Positions 1-8,067 of a stretch of 64,000 nucleotides of DNA are shown one piece after another. A program made the position numbers and the translations under genes. The stretch is from Burkholderia cepacia (lineage in GTDB: Bacteria; Pseudomonadota; Gammaproteobacteria; Burkholderiales; Burkholderiaceae), in NCBI RefSeq assembly GCF_001039005.1, contig NZ_LDWR01000005.1, positions 1 to 64,000 on the forward strand. The letters are read 5' to 3'. Under the pieces are notes generated by a model. The model had not been told where the DNA came from. It did not search any database and worked only from the letters and a program-made list of their open reading frames with translations. Within the stretch, counting starts at the first letter, position 1. The number at the start of each line of letters is the position of its first letter.

Positions 1-560
1 CCGGTCGACGTCGACGTCGACAGCGAAAACAGTTGGCCGCCGTTGACCGCGTCCCCGCTGCCGGAGGCAACGGTACCGTTCGCAAGGTTGGTGATTTTAT
101 TACCGGACACGTTAACGTTGCTGCCACTCAGGATGATGCTGCCCGGGGCATTCAGCTGAATCGACTGCGCCGCCACCGAGCCCATCAAGCTCGGAGTTGC
201 TGTCGTGGCGTTGTTGACAGTGATGTACGCGACCGTCGGGCCGGCTCCCGTACTGGTTGAGGGCCCACCTGACGCGCCGCCCATATAAAGCGCGTCAGTG
301 GTCGAGGTGCAGCCCATGTTGTAGCCGCTGGTGCCCCCTCCAGCGAGGCCGTAGCCGGTTGCGCCTGTGCCGGAACAAGCGACAAATGCAGTGGCAAACG
401 CTACGGTCGGCGCGAAAATTCCGCCCCCCAGCACCACGGCAGCCAGCACCCGAACGGCGGCACTCGACCCTCCAGACTTCTTCCGCCCTGTCGCAATTTC
501 CGACGCGGCCACATAGGTGCCCGTCTTCTCGCACCAGACGCTCTTGTAAACCTTGTTCAT
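1..560 (-). CDS. Trimeric autotransporter adhesin, N-terminal part (runs off the left edge)
   Basis: The frame is open from an ATG at 560 to the window edge, giving 186 visible residues. Residues 1-28 form an extended signal peptide region (MNKVYKSVWCEKTGTYVAAS and following), the hallmark of large type V secreted proteins; a hydrophobic signal core follows at about residues 37-60 ending in AFA. Near the edge the sequence ITNLANGTVASGSGDAVNGG followed by QLF is the YadA/Hia-type stalk-head connector of trimeric adhesins. The protein would trimerise in the outer membrane and mediate adhesion. It is Ser/Thr/Gly rich, and near the edge it enters a run of alternating Ser-Thr encoded by GTCGAC repeats. 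Total length and C-terminal anchor cannot be seen. Confidence 0.9.
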   Translation of the reverse strand, partial: MNKVYKSVWCEKTGTYVAASEIATGRKKSGGSSAAVRVLAAVVLGGGIFAPTVAFATAFVACSGTGATGYGLAGGGTSGYNMGCTSTTDALYMGGASGGPSTSTGAGPTVAYITVNNATTATPSLMGSVAAQSIQLNAPGSIILSGSNVNVSGNKITNLANGTVASGSGDAVNGGQLFSLSTSTST

Positions 561-1248
561 TTCGACCCTCTTCTTCTTCTGCTAACCCGTTCAGCACTGC
601 CACCCAAAAACAGCAGCGGCTCTTGTGAAAGAAAAAACCCGGCAGACTGGCGCGCGGGGAAACCCGTCCCCGACGACTTGCGCTCTTCCGCACTCAGCAC
701 CCAGACCGCCTTCGTTTTGAACGGCGGCTCGACATTCGTATTGCGTTGCCCTCGCTTGCTGCGGCCGTCATCTGCTCGCGTTTCCTGGATGACTTGTATT
801 AGCGACGCTTGGTCTCTTCCCGCGGACACACCACTTCACCTACTCGAAAATCACGAAATTTGTTTCGATAGCATTCAGCATTGAGCAATCGACTTGACGA
901 GCAATCTCGCAATCGATCGACATTCCAATAGCTCCAGCACATTCGATTTATAAGTTTTTATTGAGCGCGCACGTTTCCCGGCGCTCATATCGACGCACCA
1001 CCGTTCTTATCAGGTGAGCCACGACAGAAGCACCTCGGATAATCGAAGCCTTTTTAATTACATCAATGCAAATAAAACGAAGCGCCCCAGCTCACGATAT
1101 CGGCCATGATCACTGCGGCACCAGGATTGCCATGTCGATTGGCATGACAACCCATTTATATTTCGATCCCGCCTCAAGCACCCCAAGCGACGCAACCGCC
1201 TGGAGGCGCAGGACATCCGACCGTCACTTCACCGCGAGATCGAACGCC
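561..1248. other. AT-richer intergenic region between adhesin and H-NS gene
   Basis: No convincing gene on either strand. It holds the upstream region of the adhesin and the 3' flank of the H-NS gene. Composition is clearly lower in GC than the metabolic part of the window, which would suit binding by H-NS. I could not fix a promoter. Confidence 0.5.
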
Positions 1249-1557
1249 TCAATCTTCACGATCAAAACTGGATATCTCGAACTGCTTGCGATCCTTGTCG
1301 CGAATCCACTCGGGCGCACGCCCTACCCCCGACCATGTCGCTCCGCTGACAGGATCGAAGTAGCGCGGCCGTCGTTTGGTCGCCTGCCGCAAGACATCGA
1401 CAGTAAAAATATCCTCTGGAACAAAACCAAACTCTCGAACGCAATACTTGATTTCGAGCAAAATCGCCTCCATGGCAATTCGTCGCTCCTCAGCAATCCG
1501 AGACTCCAGTTTCGATTTTGTATCCAGATATTGTCGATACGAATCCAGCTTGCTCAT
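1249..1557 (-). CDS. H-NS family nucleoid-associated protein
   Basis: A 102-residue protein with an N-terminal helical, charged oligomerisation segment (about residues 1-45, rich in Lys, Arg and Glu) and a C-terminal DNA-binding motif, YFDPVSGATWSGVGRAPEWI at about residues 65-84, which matches the Burkholderia/Ralstonia H-NS consensus (GATWSGRGRAPxW). Family members bind AT-rich DNA and silence acquired genes. It sits beside an adhesin gene in an AT-rich block, so local silencing of that block is a reasonable inference. The middle Arg of the usual SGRGR motif is Val here, so DNA binding may be altered. Start is the ATG at 1557. Confidence 0.88.
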   Translation of the reverse strand: MSKLDSYRQYLDTKSKLESRIAEERRIAMEAILLEIKYCVREFGFVPEDIFTVDVLRQATKRRPRYFDPVSGATWSGVGRAPEWIRDKDRKQFEISSFDRED

Positions 1558-2035
1558 TGAGATAATTACAAACCGCCATTCGTCGTAAAGAAAAATGTCG
1601 ATCGAGTCGACAACCCGAAAACATCACGCGACTCGCTCCATTTTTCGTTACTTGTCTCAGCTGAATCGCAACGTCAGCGGCAGCCAATCATTATTCGCTG
1701 CCCTGCCCTATGCACAATCCCAGCCACAAAAACATCCGGAGCGGACCCTACACCTGCTTCAACAATCCGTATGTCGCATCGTATATCCGCGACGAGCATC
1801 GATTGACAACATTTGTCACACATTAATCGCTCCCCAATTGCTCCAATTCGTTCATAAAAGTTGACAAAAAGACTGTCGAGAAATGCCACTCTATTACGCA
1901 AATCAGACCTGCTACTGGCCACGAGGAATCAAATCATATTATTGCAATTTCCTTTCAAAACATTCGAAAAAGTCAATCAGCTCCAATGCAAGCAGGCATG
2001 CGCGGATTCGAGCAACACGATGAGAGATGGTGCCA
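1558..2035. other. Intergenic region between H-NS and response regulator genes
   Basis: Divergent promoter region of the H-NS gene (minus) and the response regulator (plus). A reading frame of about 80 codons exists at 1674-1922 on the minus strand, but it has no recognisable family and no clear ribosome binding site, so I leave it out. Confidence 0.5.
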
Positions 2036-2746
2036 ATGAAAATTCTTGCCGTTGACGACGAACCCGCGCAGGCGGCGCTTCTCCGCGACACACTGATCGC
2101 CGAGGGGTTCGATGTACGGAGCGCCACCGCGGGCGCGGAGGCCATCCGTTTCCTCGAAACCGACACCGTCGATCTGGTCGTACTTGACTGGAACTTGCCG
2201 GATATCTCCGGACTGGAAGTCCTCGCCTGGATTCGCACACGAATCGGCAGAGATCTCCCCGTGCTGTTCCTGACGAATCGCGTGCGCGAGGACCAGCTCG
2301 TCGTCGCACTCGAGGCCGGTGCCGACGACTACATGGTCAAGCCCATCCGTCGCCACGAATTGATCGCCCGAGTACGTGCTCTGCTGCGACGGGCCTATCC
2401 GGTGAATTCAAAGCCGGCATCGATCAATATTGGTCGTTACCGTCTGGATCTCGTGTCCGAGACCGCGTTCTTGAGCGACGAGCCGATCAAACTGACATCT
2501 CGAGAGTTCACGGTTGCCGTTGCGCTATTTCAGAATTGTGGCCGCGCAATGCCGCGAGACGCGCTGATCAAGTCGATCTGGGGACGCCATAGCGACCACA
2601 TTTCCCGCACGCTCGACACGCACATCTATCGTGTGCGATCCAAGATGCGTATCGGCCCCGAAAACGGTGTTCGGCTTCGCGCTGTCTACAATCACGGTTA
2701 TCGGCTGGAGTTGCTCGATCCCAACCACACGCACGATGCAGAATAG
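2036..2746 (+). CDS. OmpR/PhoB-family response regulator (orphan)
   Basis: 236 residues from the ATG at 2036, preceded by GAGAG about 9 bases upstream; an in-frame ATG at 2027 is less well placed. The receiver domain spans residues 1-120 with the acidic pair D7/D8, phospho-acceptor D51 (VVLDWNLPD), T80 and K102 (YMVKPI). The C-terminal winged helix (about residues 130-230) contains LTSREFTVAVAL and ends in the wing segment VRAVYNHGYRL-like YNHGYRLE. It would bind promoter DNA after phosphorylation by a sensor kinase. No kinase gene is adjacent, so the partner is unknown. The position between an H-NS gene and adhesin-type genes suggests control of surface functions, as inference only. Confidence 0.9.
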   Translation: MKILAVDDEPAQAALLRDTLIAEGFDVRSATAGAEAIRFLETDTVDLVVLDWNLPDISGLEVLAWIRTRIGRDLPVLFLTNRVREDQLVVALEAGADDYMVKPIRRHELIARVRALLRRAYPVNSKPASINIGRYRLDLVSETAFLSDEPIKLTSREFTVAVALFQNCGRAMPRDALIKSIWGRHSDHISRTLDTHIYRVRSKMRIGPENGVRLRAVYNHGYRLELLDPNHTHDAE

Positions 2747-2836
2747 CGGCTGCCGTCACCCGCGCCAAAGACAACCCTACGTGACCGAGGAACTGTCACG
2801 CGTCGTTCCTGCCGGGTGAACACTGAGGGCTTGCAG

Positions 2837-3007
2837 TCAGGAAATGGCGTCACCCTGACCGCCGCGCAAACCATGTGCTGGTTGCACGATACGGCAGCCG
2901 GCATCAGTGATCGACGCGCCGTTGACCATGGTTTCCCTCTCTGCTGGTACCGCCAATTTCCAGGCGAGCGCCGTGACGCTCAGAATCCGATACAGGGAAT
3001 GTTGCAT
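2837..3007 (-). CDS. Possible small protein, 56 residues, unknown
   Basis: A short frame starting with ATG at 3007, preceded by GAGG six bases upstream, lying 77 bases downstream of the two small membrane-protein genes on the same strand. It begins MQHSLYRILSVTALAWKLAV, a weakly hydrophobic N-terminus, then turns polar. I recognise no family. The good ribosome binding site and position are the only support; it may be chance. Confidence 0.3.
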   Translation of the reverse strand: MQHSLYRILSVTALAWKLAVPAERETMVNGASITDAGCRIVQPAHGLRGGQGDAIS

Positions 3008-3084
3008 TTTTCAACCTCACATCGGAACGTCGTTTCCGGCATCGGTACGATCGTGACCGGCACGGGAGACTGCACGAGCCGCCG

Positions 3085-3249
3085 TTACCGAGCCTGCTCG
3101 CGCGGCGGCCTGATGATCGGCTTCGTCGAGCCTTGAATCAGTCGAGACGCAAGTGGCATGGGCTCACCATGTTTGGGGCGATCGGCTAGCCAGGCCACGC
3201 AGACGGCCAGCGCAATCGCGCTCCCCCACAATGTCAACAGAACACGCAT
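3085..3249 (-). CDS. Small single-pass membrane protein, 54 residues
   Basis: Begins MRVLLTLWGSAIALAVCVAW, a single hydrophobic helix at residues 3-22, followed by a basic and proline-containing tail of about 30 residues ending IIRPPREQAR. The start at 3249 is preceded by AGGTGAGG, a good ribosome binding site that lies in the end of the upstream small gene, and its ATG is only two bases from that gene's stop, so the two are probably translated together. No family recognised. It would sit in the inner membrane or be a secreted peptide. Confidence 0.55.
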   Translation of the reverse strand: MRVLLTLWGSAIALAVCVAWLADRPKHGEPMPLASRLIQGSTKPIIRPPREQAR

Positions 3250-3251
3250 CC

Positions 3252-3389
3252 TCACCTCACCTTCACCGGCCTGGCCGCGGCCTGCGTGATTTTCGCCCGC
3301 GGTTTCGGTACCGTTTCGAGGACAACCACCAGCGTCACGACAAGCCCGCAGATCAGAAGACCGCAGATCCCGAGCATTGCCTTATTCAT
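3252..3389 (-). CDS. Small single-pass membrane protein, 45 residues
   Basis: Begins MNKAMLGICGLLICGLVVTL; residues 4-24 form one very hydrophobic helix with two Cys, followed by a positively charged tail (PKPRAKITQAAARPVKVR). The ATG at 3389 has GAGGGG six bases upstream. The stop codon lies two bases before the start of the next small membrane protein (3085-3249), which indicates a coupled pair. Both are convergent to the response regulator. No family recognised; the tail is positive, so it probably faces the cytoplasm if the N-terminus is outside. Confidence 0.55.
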   Translation of the reverse strand: MNKAMLGICGLLICGLVVTLVVVLETVPKPRAKITQAAARPVKVR

Positions 3390-3945
3390 TTCTGCCCCTC
3401 TGCATCGTTTGACCGAACGCACCAATCGAGCCGCACGGGCGACCATGCATGGACGCTCGAATCACACCCGGAAGACTCGACGCGATTCGATCGCCCGATG
3501 ACCGGCCACGGAATGCGTCCTGGTGACGGCCGCGTCGCCCTTGATCCCATCGATCGCGATGAAGTTGCCGTTGGCATGACGAGGCGCATCGGTCGTTGAC
3601 TATCTCGAGTCCCAATGGCGAACCGAGCCTTTCGGTGATCCCTGAACGCATCCGCGGCGATATCACTTGTTGCCCACAAAGAGGTTCGTCGTTGATCTTC
3701 GGGGAAGAGGTCAGCTTCAATTTCTCACCATTCAATTAATCAGCAATGCAGAATAATCAGTGAAGAATCCGACTTCACCCAAGATACCGAAGCGTCATCA
3801 GATTGGAGCGGACTCTCGACGGTTCACGCGTTTGTGTCGCCCGGCCACAACTGGCCGGCAGTCGCCCGACACGGTAGCCTGAAATGCCCGAAAGCCGCCG
3901 GCCGGAATGACCCAGGAGACGGTTCCGCTTGCTCCATTTGGTCGA
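3390..3945. other. Intergenic region, no gene recognised
   Basis: Overlapping frames exist on the minus strand (for example 3382-3735), but none resembles a known family or shows consistent coding character. This stretch would contain the promoter of the small membrane proteins. It may be decayed coding sequence. Confidence 0.4.
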
Positions 3946-5508
3946 CTAGTCGCGCCGATACGCCCTCTCCGCCGACAAAGCCGCAGCGTTGAGCTCCAGT
4001 TCAGACAAAACGCGCTCGATTACCTCGGTCCAGTTTCCGCGCGTGGTCTGGGTAAAGATTCGCATGCCTGGATACCACGGACTATCATCGCGATTGCGCA
4101 ACCAGCGCCAGCAGCCCGCATACCGGTTCAGTAACCACACGCGCTTCCCCATGGCTGCGGCCAGATGAGCAACCGCGGTGTCAACGGAAATGACGAGATC
4201 CAGCGTGTCGATGAGGGCTGCGGTATCGGCAAAATCCGTCACTTCGTGCATCCAGTCGACTACATGTGGATACTTCTCGTGGGATAGCGCTTTCGAAATG
4301 TCATCTGCCTTCTGCAGACTGATCCAGTGCGCACCAGGCCACGCGAGCAATGGCGCCATCGTCTCCAGGTTAATACTGCGCCGGCGATCTTCGGCCATGC
4401 TCGAATGCCCTCCCGCCCAGACCACCCCGATACGAGGCAAAGTCCCTGGCAGCAACGTTGCCACTTTCGATGACCATTTTCGCGACCGTCGCCGATCAGC
4501 GTGCAAATATGGCAAGTCGGCGGGAATGTTGTCTACTCGCGTTCCGAAGGCCATGGGCATCGACAGGAGCGGGCAATACCAGTCCCATCGAAGCGCGTTG
4601 AATGGCTTGTCGTCGAGCAGCGTCAGATTGGGCCACCGGGAACAGAGCGAATCGGTCAGCAACCGGCGCAGCGGTTTCGGGCATAAAAATCCAACTGCCG
4701 TGAAATGCCCGAGCGCCATTTCGAGATATCGGCAAAATTGCAGCGTATCGCCAAAGCCCTGCTCGGCCAAAACGAGCAGGCGGTTTTCGCCTGACGGCAG
4801 CGCTTGTCCCAGCCACCGGCGGATCGGCAAAGCAGGAGGCTTGATCCCGGCAGGCGAATCGCCCGCCCGAATGGTTTCCCATCGATGTTCAAAATATGGC
4901 CAGCCTTCCCTATAGTCGCCGGCGCGAAGCAATGCATGTCCGAGATTGGCGTGAGCCACGAGATCGTTTGGATTCAACGCGATTGCTTGACGATACGAAT
5001 TTATCGCCAGGTCAACTTCCCCCAATTGACCGAGACACACTCCCATATTGCTATAAGCACCCGAATGCGTTGGATATCGCTCGATCGTGCGCCGACAAAC
5101 ATCGACGGCGTCTTCCGGCTTGTTATCCAGTGCCAAGGCCGAAAAAAGGTTATACATCAGCTTCGAAGTGTCCAGACCCGGCTGGCGATCTTCGGCAAAC
5201 GCCAGACCGCTTCGCGCGCTTGCTGCCGCTTGCGGAAATGCCTTCAGTCGGATTTGCGCCGCGCACAGGCTATTGTAGAAAGTAGCGTCAGGAGCCACAT
5301 CGATAGCCCGTACGAACCAGTTCTCGGCCTCCTCAACCCTATTCAACGACAAAGCGGTCAGCCCTCTCAGATGCAGGACATCACCGCTTGACGGGTACGC
5401 CTTCAGAACCTCTTCGACGAGCTGAAGCGCGAGTTCAAACTGGCCGGTGTTGTAAGCGTCGATGGCCTTTTCATAGCACAACTGGATATCGTCGATATTC
5501 GTTTCCAT
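3946..5508 (-). CDS. TPR-repeat protein with glycosyltransferase-like C-terminal domain
   Basis: 520 residues from the ATG at 5508, which has GGGG about 8 bases upstream; a TTG at 5526 is the only longer start. Residues 1-210 hold about five tetratricopeptide repeats (for example AYSNMGVCLGQLGEVDLAIN). The C-terminal half resembles glycosyltransferase family 9/heptosyltransferase-like domains, with RIGVVWAGG and DLVISVDTAVAHLAAAMGK, the conserved nucleotide-sugar site of that fold. Such TPR-glycosyltransferases are often found next to large autotransporters or flagellin genes, where they can modify surface proteins in the cytoplasm. Here a trimeric adhesin lies 3.4 kb away, so adhesin glycosylation is possible but not shown by the sequence. 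Confidence 0.8.
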   Translation of the reverse strand: METNIDDIQLCYEKAIDAYNTGQFELALQLVEEVLKAYPSSGDVLHLRGLTALSLNRVEEAENWFVRAIDVAPDATFYNSLCAAQIRLKAFPQAAASARSGLAFAEDRQPGLDTSKLMYNLFSALALDNKPEDAVDVCRRTIERYPTHSGAYSNMGVCLGQLGEVDLAINSYRQAIALNPNDLVAHANLGHALLRAGDYREGWPYFEHRWETIRAGDSPAGIKPPALPIRRWLGQALPSGENRLLVLAEQGFGDTLQFCRYLEMALGHFTAVGFLCPKPLRRLLTDSLCSRWPNLTLLDDKPFNALRWDWYCPLLSMPMAFGTRVDNIPADLPYLHADRRRSRKWSSKVATLLPGTLPRIGVVWAGGHSSMAEDRRRSINLETMAPLLAWPGAHWISLQKADDISKALSHEKYPHVVDWMHEVTDFADTAALIDTLDLVISVDTAVAHLAAAMGKRVWLLNRYAGCWRWLRNRDDSPWYPGMRIFTQTTRGNWTEVIERVLSELELNAAALSAERAYRRD

Positions 5509-5787
5509 AGGAACCCCGATCAGCAACCCACGGTAGTGAACGTTCCGCAGCGCAGTCCGGAATCGCGATATGGATGATGAATATCCACTATCGCCTCAAT
5601 ACCGATTTTCCAGCGGTGCATGGGTGCGCGTCAGAAACCGCCTATTTCCGGGGGACCCTTCCAACGTCGACGTGTCAGGTTGAAGATGCAAACAGACCTC
5701 TATTCATTACCGAATAAACAATATCCAGAGATCGGTCGTGGCCGAACACCGTCCAAGGGAATCCCGCCCCCTGCCCCCCACGATGAG

Positions 5788-5812
5788 AAAAAAAGCCAAG
5801 CGCGAGCTTGGC
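5788..5812 (-). terminator. Rho-independent terminator, minus strand
   Basis: Perfect 7-bp stem GCCAAGC/GCTTGGC with a 4-base loop (5795-5812), followed on the minus strand by seven T (5794-5788). No annotated gene ends here on that strand. Confidence 0.75.
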
Positions 5813-5960
5813 GAAAATCCGAGGGTTTGCGCTCTAGTGGACAGCGCAATTGCAATGCTACTCGTCGGTATGCGGCGAGATCTGAACGATTGTCACATTT
5901 AGGAATATTGATCACATCAGATCTCCTGACCCCACGAAATGACGAGTAGCGCCATGGCCT
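5795..5960 (-). ncRNA. Candidate small RNA ending at a strong terminator
   Basis: The terminator at 5788-5812 has no protein gene upstream on the minus strand, so it may end a small RNA of roughly 100-170 bases. The 5' end given here is a guess. A short frame starting at a GTG near 5910 with AGGAG upstream runs through the terminator, which argues against it being a real protein. No known small RNA family recognised. Confidence 0.25.
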
Positions 5961-6380
5961 CAACATCGCTGCCCTGGACACCGCCGCCCCAAAAACGGGT
6001 TCAACGAGCGATGCGCCCCCCACCGGAAGGCGTCATATCGGCAACATGACCGGTTCGAAGTTGCATGAGTCACGACAGCGACAACGGTAAAAACGCGCGA
6101 AAACAACAAACGCCCCCTTTCAAAGCAAAACTGTGAAGCTCGCTACCCGGCCGGACCGGCCGCCCAACGGCACCCCATCAAAGAACCCGCGCCGGCGTCG
6201 ATCCGACGCGCGGCAACACCGTCTTCGCGCTTGTCGGGCGCCCCCTTGCGCCCTTTCTCTCGTATCCATCGATTCACACCACACCATTCAATTTCATTAC
6301 GACGATATTTACGTTTTACATACGTATTAAACGATGCCCGCACACCCCCGTAAGCCATCGGATTACATTCAGTAATTTAG

Positions 6381-6399
6381 ATGCGAATCATTCTCGTTT
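6381..6399. promoter_or_regulatory. Fur-box-like site upstream of the iron operon
   Basis: ATGCGAATCATTCTC at 6381-6395 matches 12 of 15 positions of the 3' part of the 19-bp Fur consensus; a further CATTCTCATT half-site follows at 6407-6416. It lies about 135 bases before the porin start, and the downstream genes include a complete ferric-iron ABC transporter. Confidence 0.55.
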
Positions 6400-6533
6400 A
6401 CATTGACATTCTCATTCGACACTCCTACGATGCGCCGCGTTGCGTTCATCTTTGTGCCCTGGCCAATCGGCGCCGAGCGTTCGGATAGCGCCTTAAAAGC
6501 AGGACTCCAGACTAAGAAAACCAGGGGTTTGAT

Positions 6534-8000
6534 ATGAAGTTTGTGTCGTTCCACGGAGACCGCATCCGCGTCCGGATGCGCCCCGCCGCCTGTGCGGCCG
6601 TCCTCGCTTGCGCGTCGTTCGCGAGCGGCGCCGCGTTCGCCGACACGCCGGTCGACGCGCAACCCGAAGCGCCCGAAGCCGACCTCGCGATCCAGGCAAA
6701 GCCGACCAACATGTGGACCGGCATCTGGAGCCGCCAGAGCCTGCTCGGCGACATGGGCGGCATCCGCCCGTGGCTCGGCAGGTACGGCGCGACGCTGCAG
6801 ATCACCGAAACCAGCGAATATCTCGCGAACCTGCGCGGCGGCCTGAATCGCGGCGGCGCGTACGACGGGCTGACGACGGCGACTTTGACGGTCGATACGC
6901 AGAAGGCGATCGGCCTGCCCGGCGGCACGTTCAACGTCAGCGCGCTGCAGATCCACGGCACCAACCTGAGCGCGCGGAATCTCGGCACGCTCAACACCGC
7001 GAGCGGCATCGAGGCGCAGGGCACGACGCGCCTGTGGGAGCTGTGGTACCAGCAGTCGTTCCTCGACAAGCGCGTCGACGTGAAGATCGGCCAGCAGAGC
7101 CTGGACCAGGAATTCATGGTCAGCACGTATGCGAACACGTTCGTCAACACGATGTTCGGCTGGCCCGCGCTGCCGTCGTACGACCTGCCCAATGGCGGCC
7201 CCGCCTATCCGCTCGCCGGCCTCGGCGTGCGTGTGCGCGCGCAGATCACGCCGAAGCTCACCGCGCTCGCGGGCGTATTCGACGGCGATCCGCTCGGCAA
7301 CAACCCGAACAACCTGAGCGGCACGAACTTCAACCTGCACAACGGCGCGCTCTACATCGGCGAGTTGCAGTACGCGCTGAACCAGCCGTCCGACGGCGAA
7401 ATGGATACCGGCCGCTCGAACGGGCTGCCGGGCACCTACAAGGTCGGCGTCTGGTATCACAACGGCCGCTTCGCTGACCAGAACGTCGGTACCGACGGAC
7501 TATCGCTCTCGGATCCCGCGTCGAACGGCAGCGCGCAGCAGCACCACGGCGACTACAGCTTCTACGCAGTGGCCGACCAGATGATCTGGCGCCCGGACCC
7601 GACCGGCCCGCGCAGCCTCGGCGTGTTCGCACGCGTGATGGGCGCACCGGGCGACCGCAACCTGGTGAGCTTCTCGGCCAATGCGGGCGTCGTGCTGAAG
7701 GCCCCGTTCGAAGGCCGTGACAACGACAGCGTCGGCCTCGGCGTCACGTACATCCAGGTCGGCAACCACGTGACCGACCTCGACCAGACCGCGCGGACGT
7801 TCGCGACGGGCCCGTACGGCGTGCGCACCCGCGAGACGACCGTCGAGGCGACCTACCAGTACCAGGTCAACCCGTGGTGGGTGATCCAGGCCGACGCGCA
7901 GTACACGTTCAATGCCGGTGCCGGCCAGAACCCGAGCGACGCGACCCAGCCGCTGCGCGGCACGTTCGTGCTCGGCGCGCGCACGACCATCACGTTCTGA
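6534..8000 (+). CDS. OprB-family carbohydrate-selective-type porin
   Basis: 488 residues. A signal peptide ends at about residue 36 (SGAAFA before DTPVD). The motif WTGIWSRQSLLGDMGGIRPW after it and the long beta-strand-rich remainder ending in a terminal Phe (ARTTITF) are typical of OprB porins of the outer membrane. Start is the ATG at 6534; residue 15 is another Met but would leave an unusually short lead. It is the first gene of a six-gene operon (67 bases to the next gene) behind a Fur-box-like site. Family members pass sugars, but in this setting it may admit a ferric chelate; that is inference. Confidence 0.88.
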   Translation: MKFVSFHGDRIRVRMRPAACAAVLACASFASGAAFADTPVDAQPEAPEADLAIQAKPTNMWTGIWSRQSLLGDMGGIRPWLGRYGATLQITETSEYLANLRGGLNRGGAYDGLTTATLTVDTQKAIGLPGGTFNVSALQIHGTNLSARNLGTLNTASGIEAQGTTRLWELWYQQSFLDKRVDVKIGQQSLDQEFMVSTYANTFVNTMFGWPALPSYDLPNGGPAYPLAGLGVRVRAQITPKLTALAGVFDGDPLGNNPNNLSGTNFNLHNGALYIGELQYALNQPSDGEMDTGRSNGLPGTYKVGVWYHNGRFADQNVGTDGLSLSDPASNGSAQQHHGDYSFYAVADQMIWRPDPTGPRSLGVFARVMGAPGDRNLVSFSANAGVVLKAPFEGRDNDSVGLGVTYIQVGNHVTDLDQTARTFATGPYGVRTRETTVEATYQYQVNPWWVIQADAQYTFNAGAGQNPSDATQPLRGTFVLGARTTITF

Positions 8001-8067
8001 GCACCTTGCCCACGCTACCCGTTTTTCGCGCGCCGCCACGGCGGCGCGTCCCCCAGGAGAGACCCAG

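Larger units (their letters stand above)
5509..6533. other. Long intergenic region with a terminator and a Fur-box-like site
   Basis: About 1 kb with no protein gene I can support. It separates the accessory block from the high-GC iron operon. It contains a factor-independent terminator on the minus strand (5788-5812) with no gene upstream of it, which hints at a small RNA, and a Fur-box-like site near 6381-6399. Confidence 0.6.

Noticed and set aside
1674-1922. Minus-strand frame of 82 codons between the H-NS and regulator genes
   Set aside because: No recognisable domain and no clear ribosome binding site; kept out for lack of support.
2816-3136. Plus-strand frame of 106 codons after the response regulator
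   Set aside because: Overlaps the better supported small genes on the other strand and resembles no family.
3382-3735. Minus-strand frame of about 117 codons, possibly a decayed gene
   Set aside because: No family match and competing frames of similar length; could be decayed sequence, but nothing identifies it.
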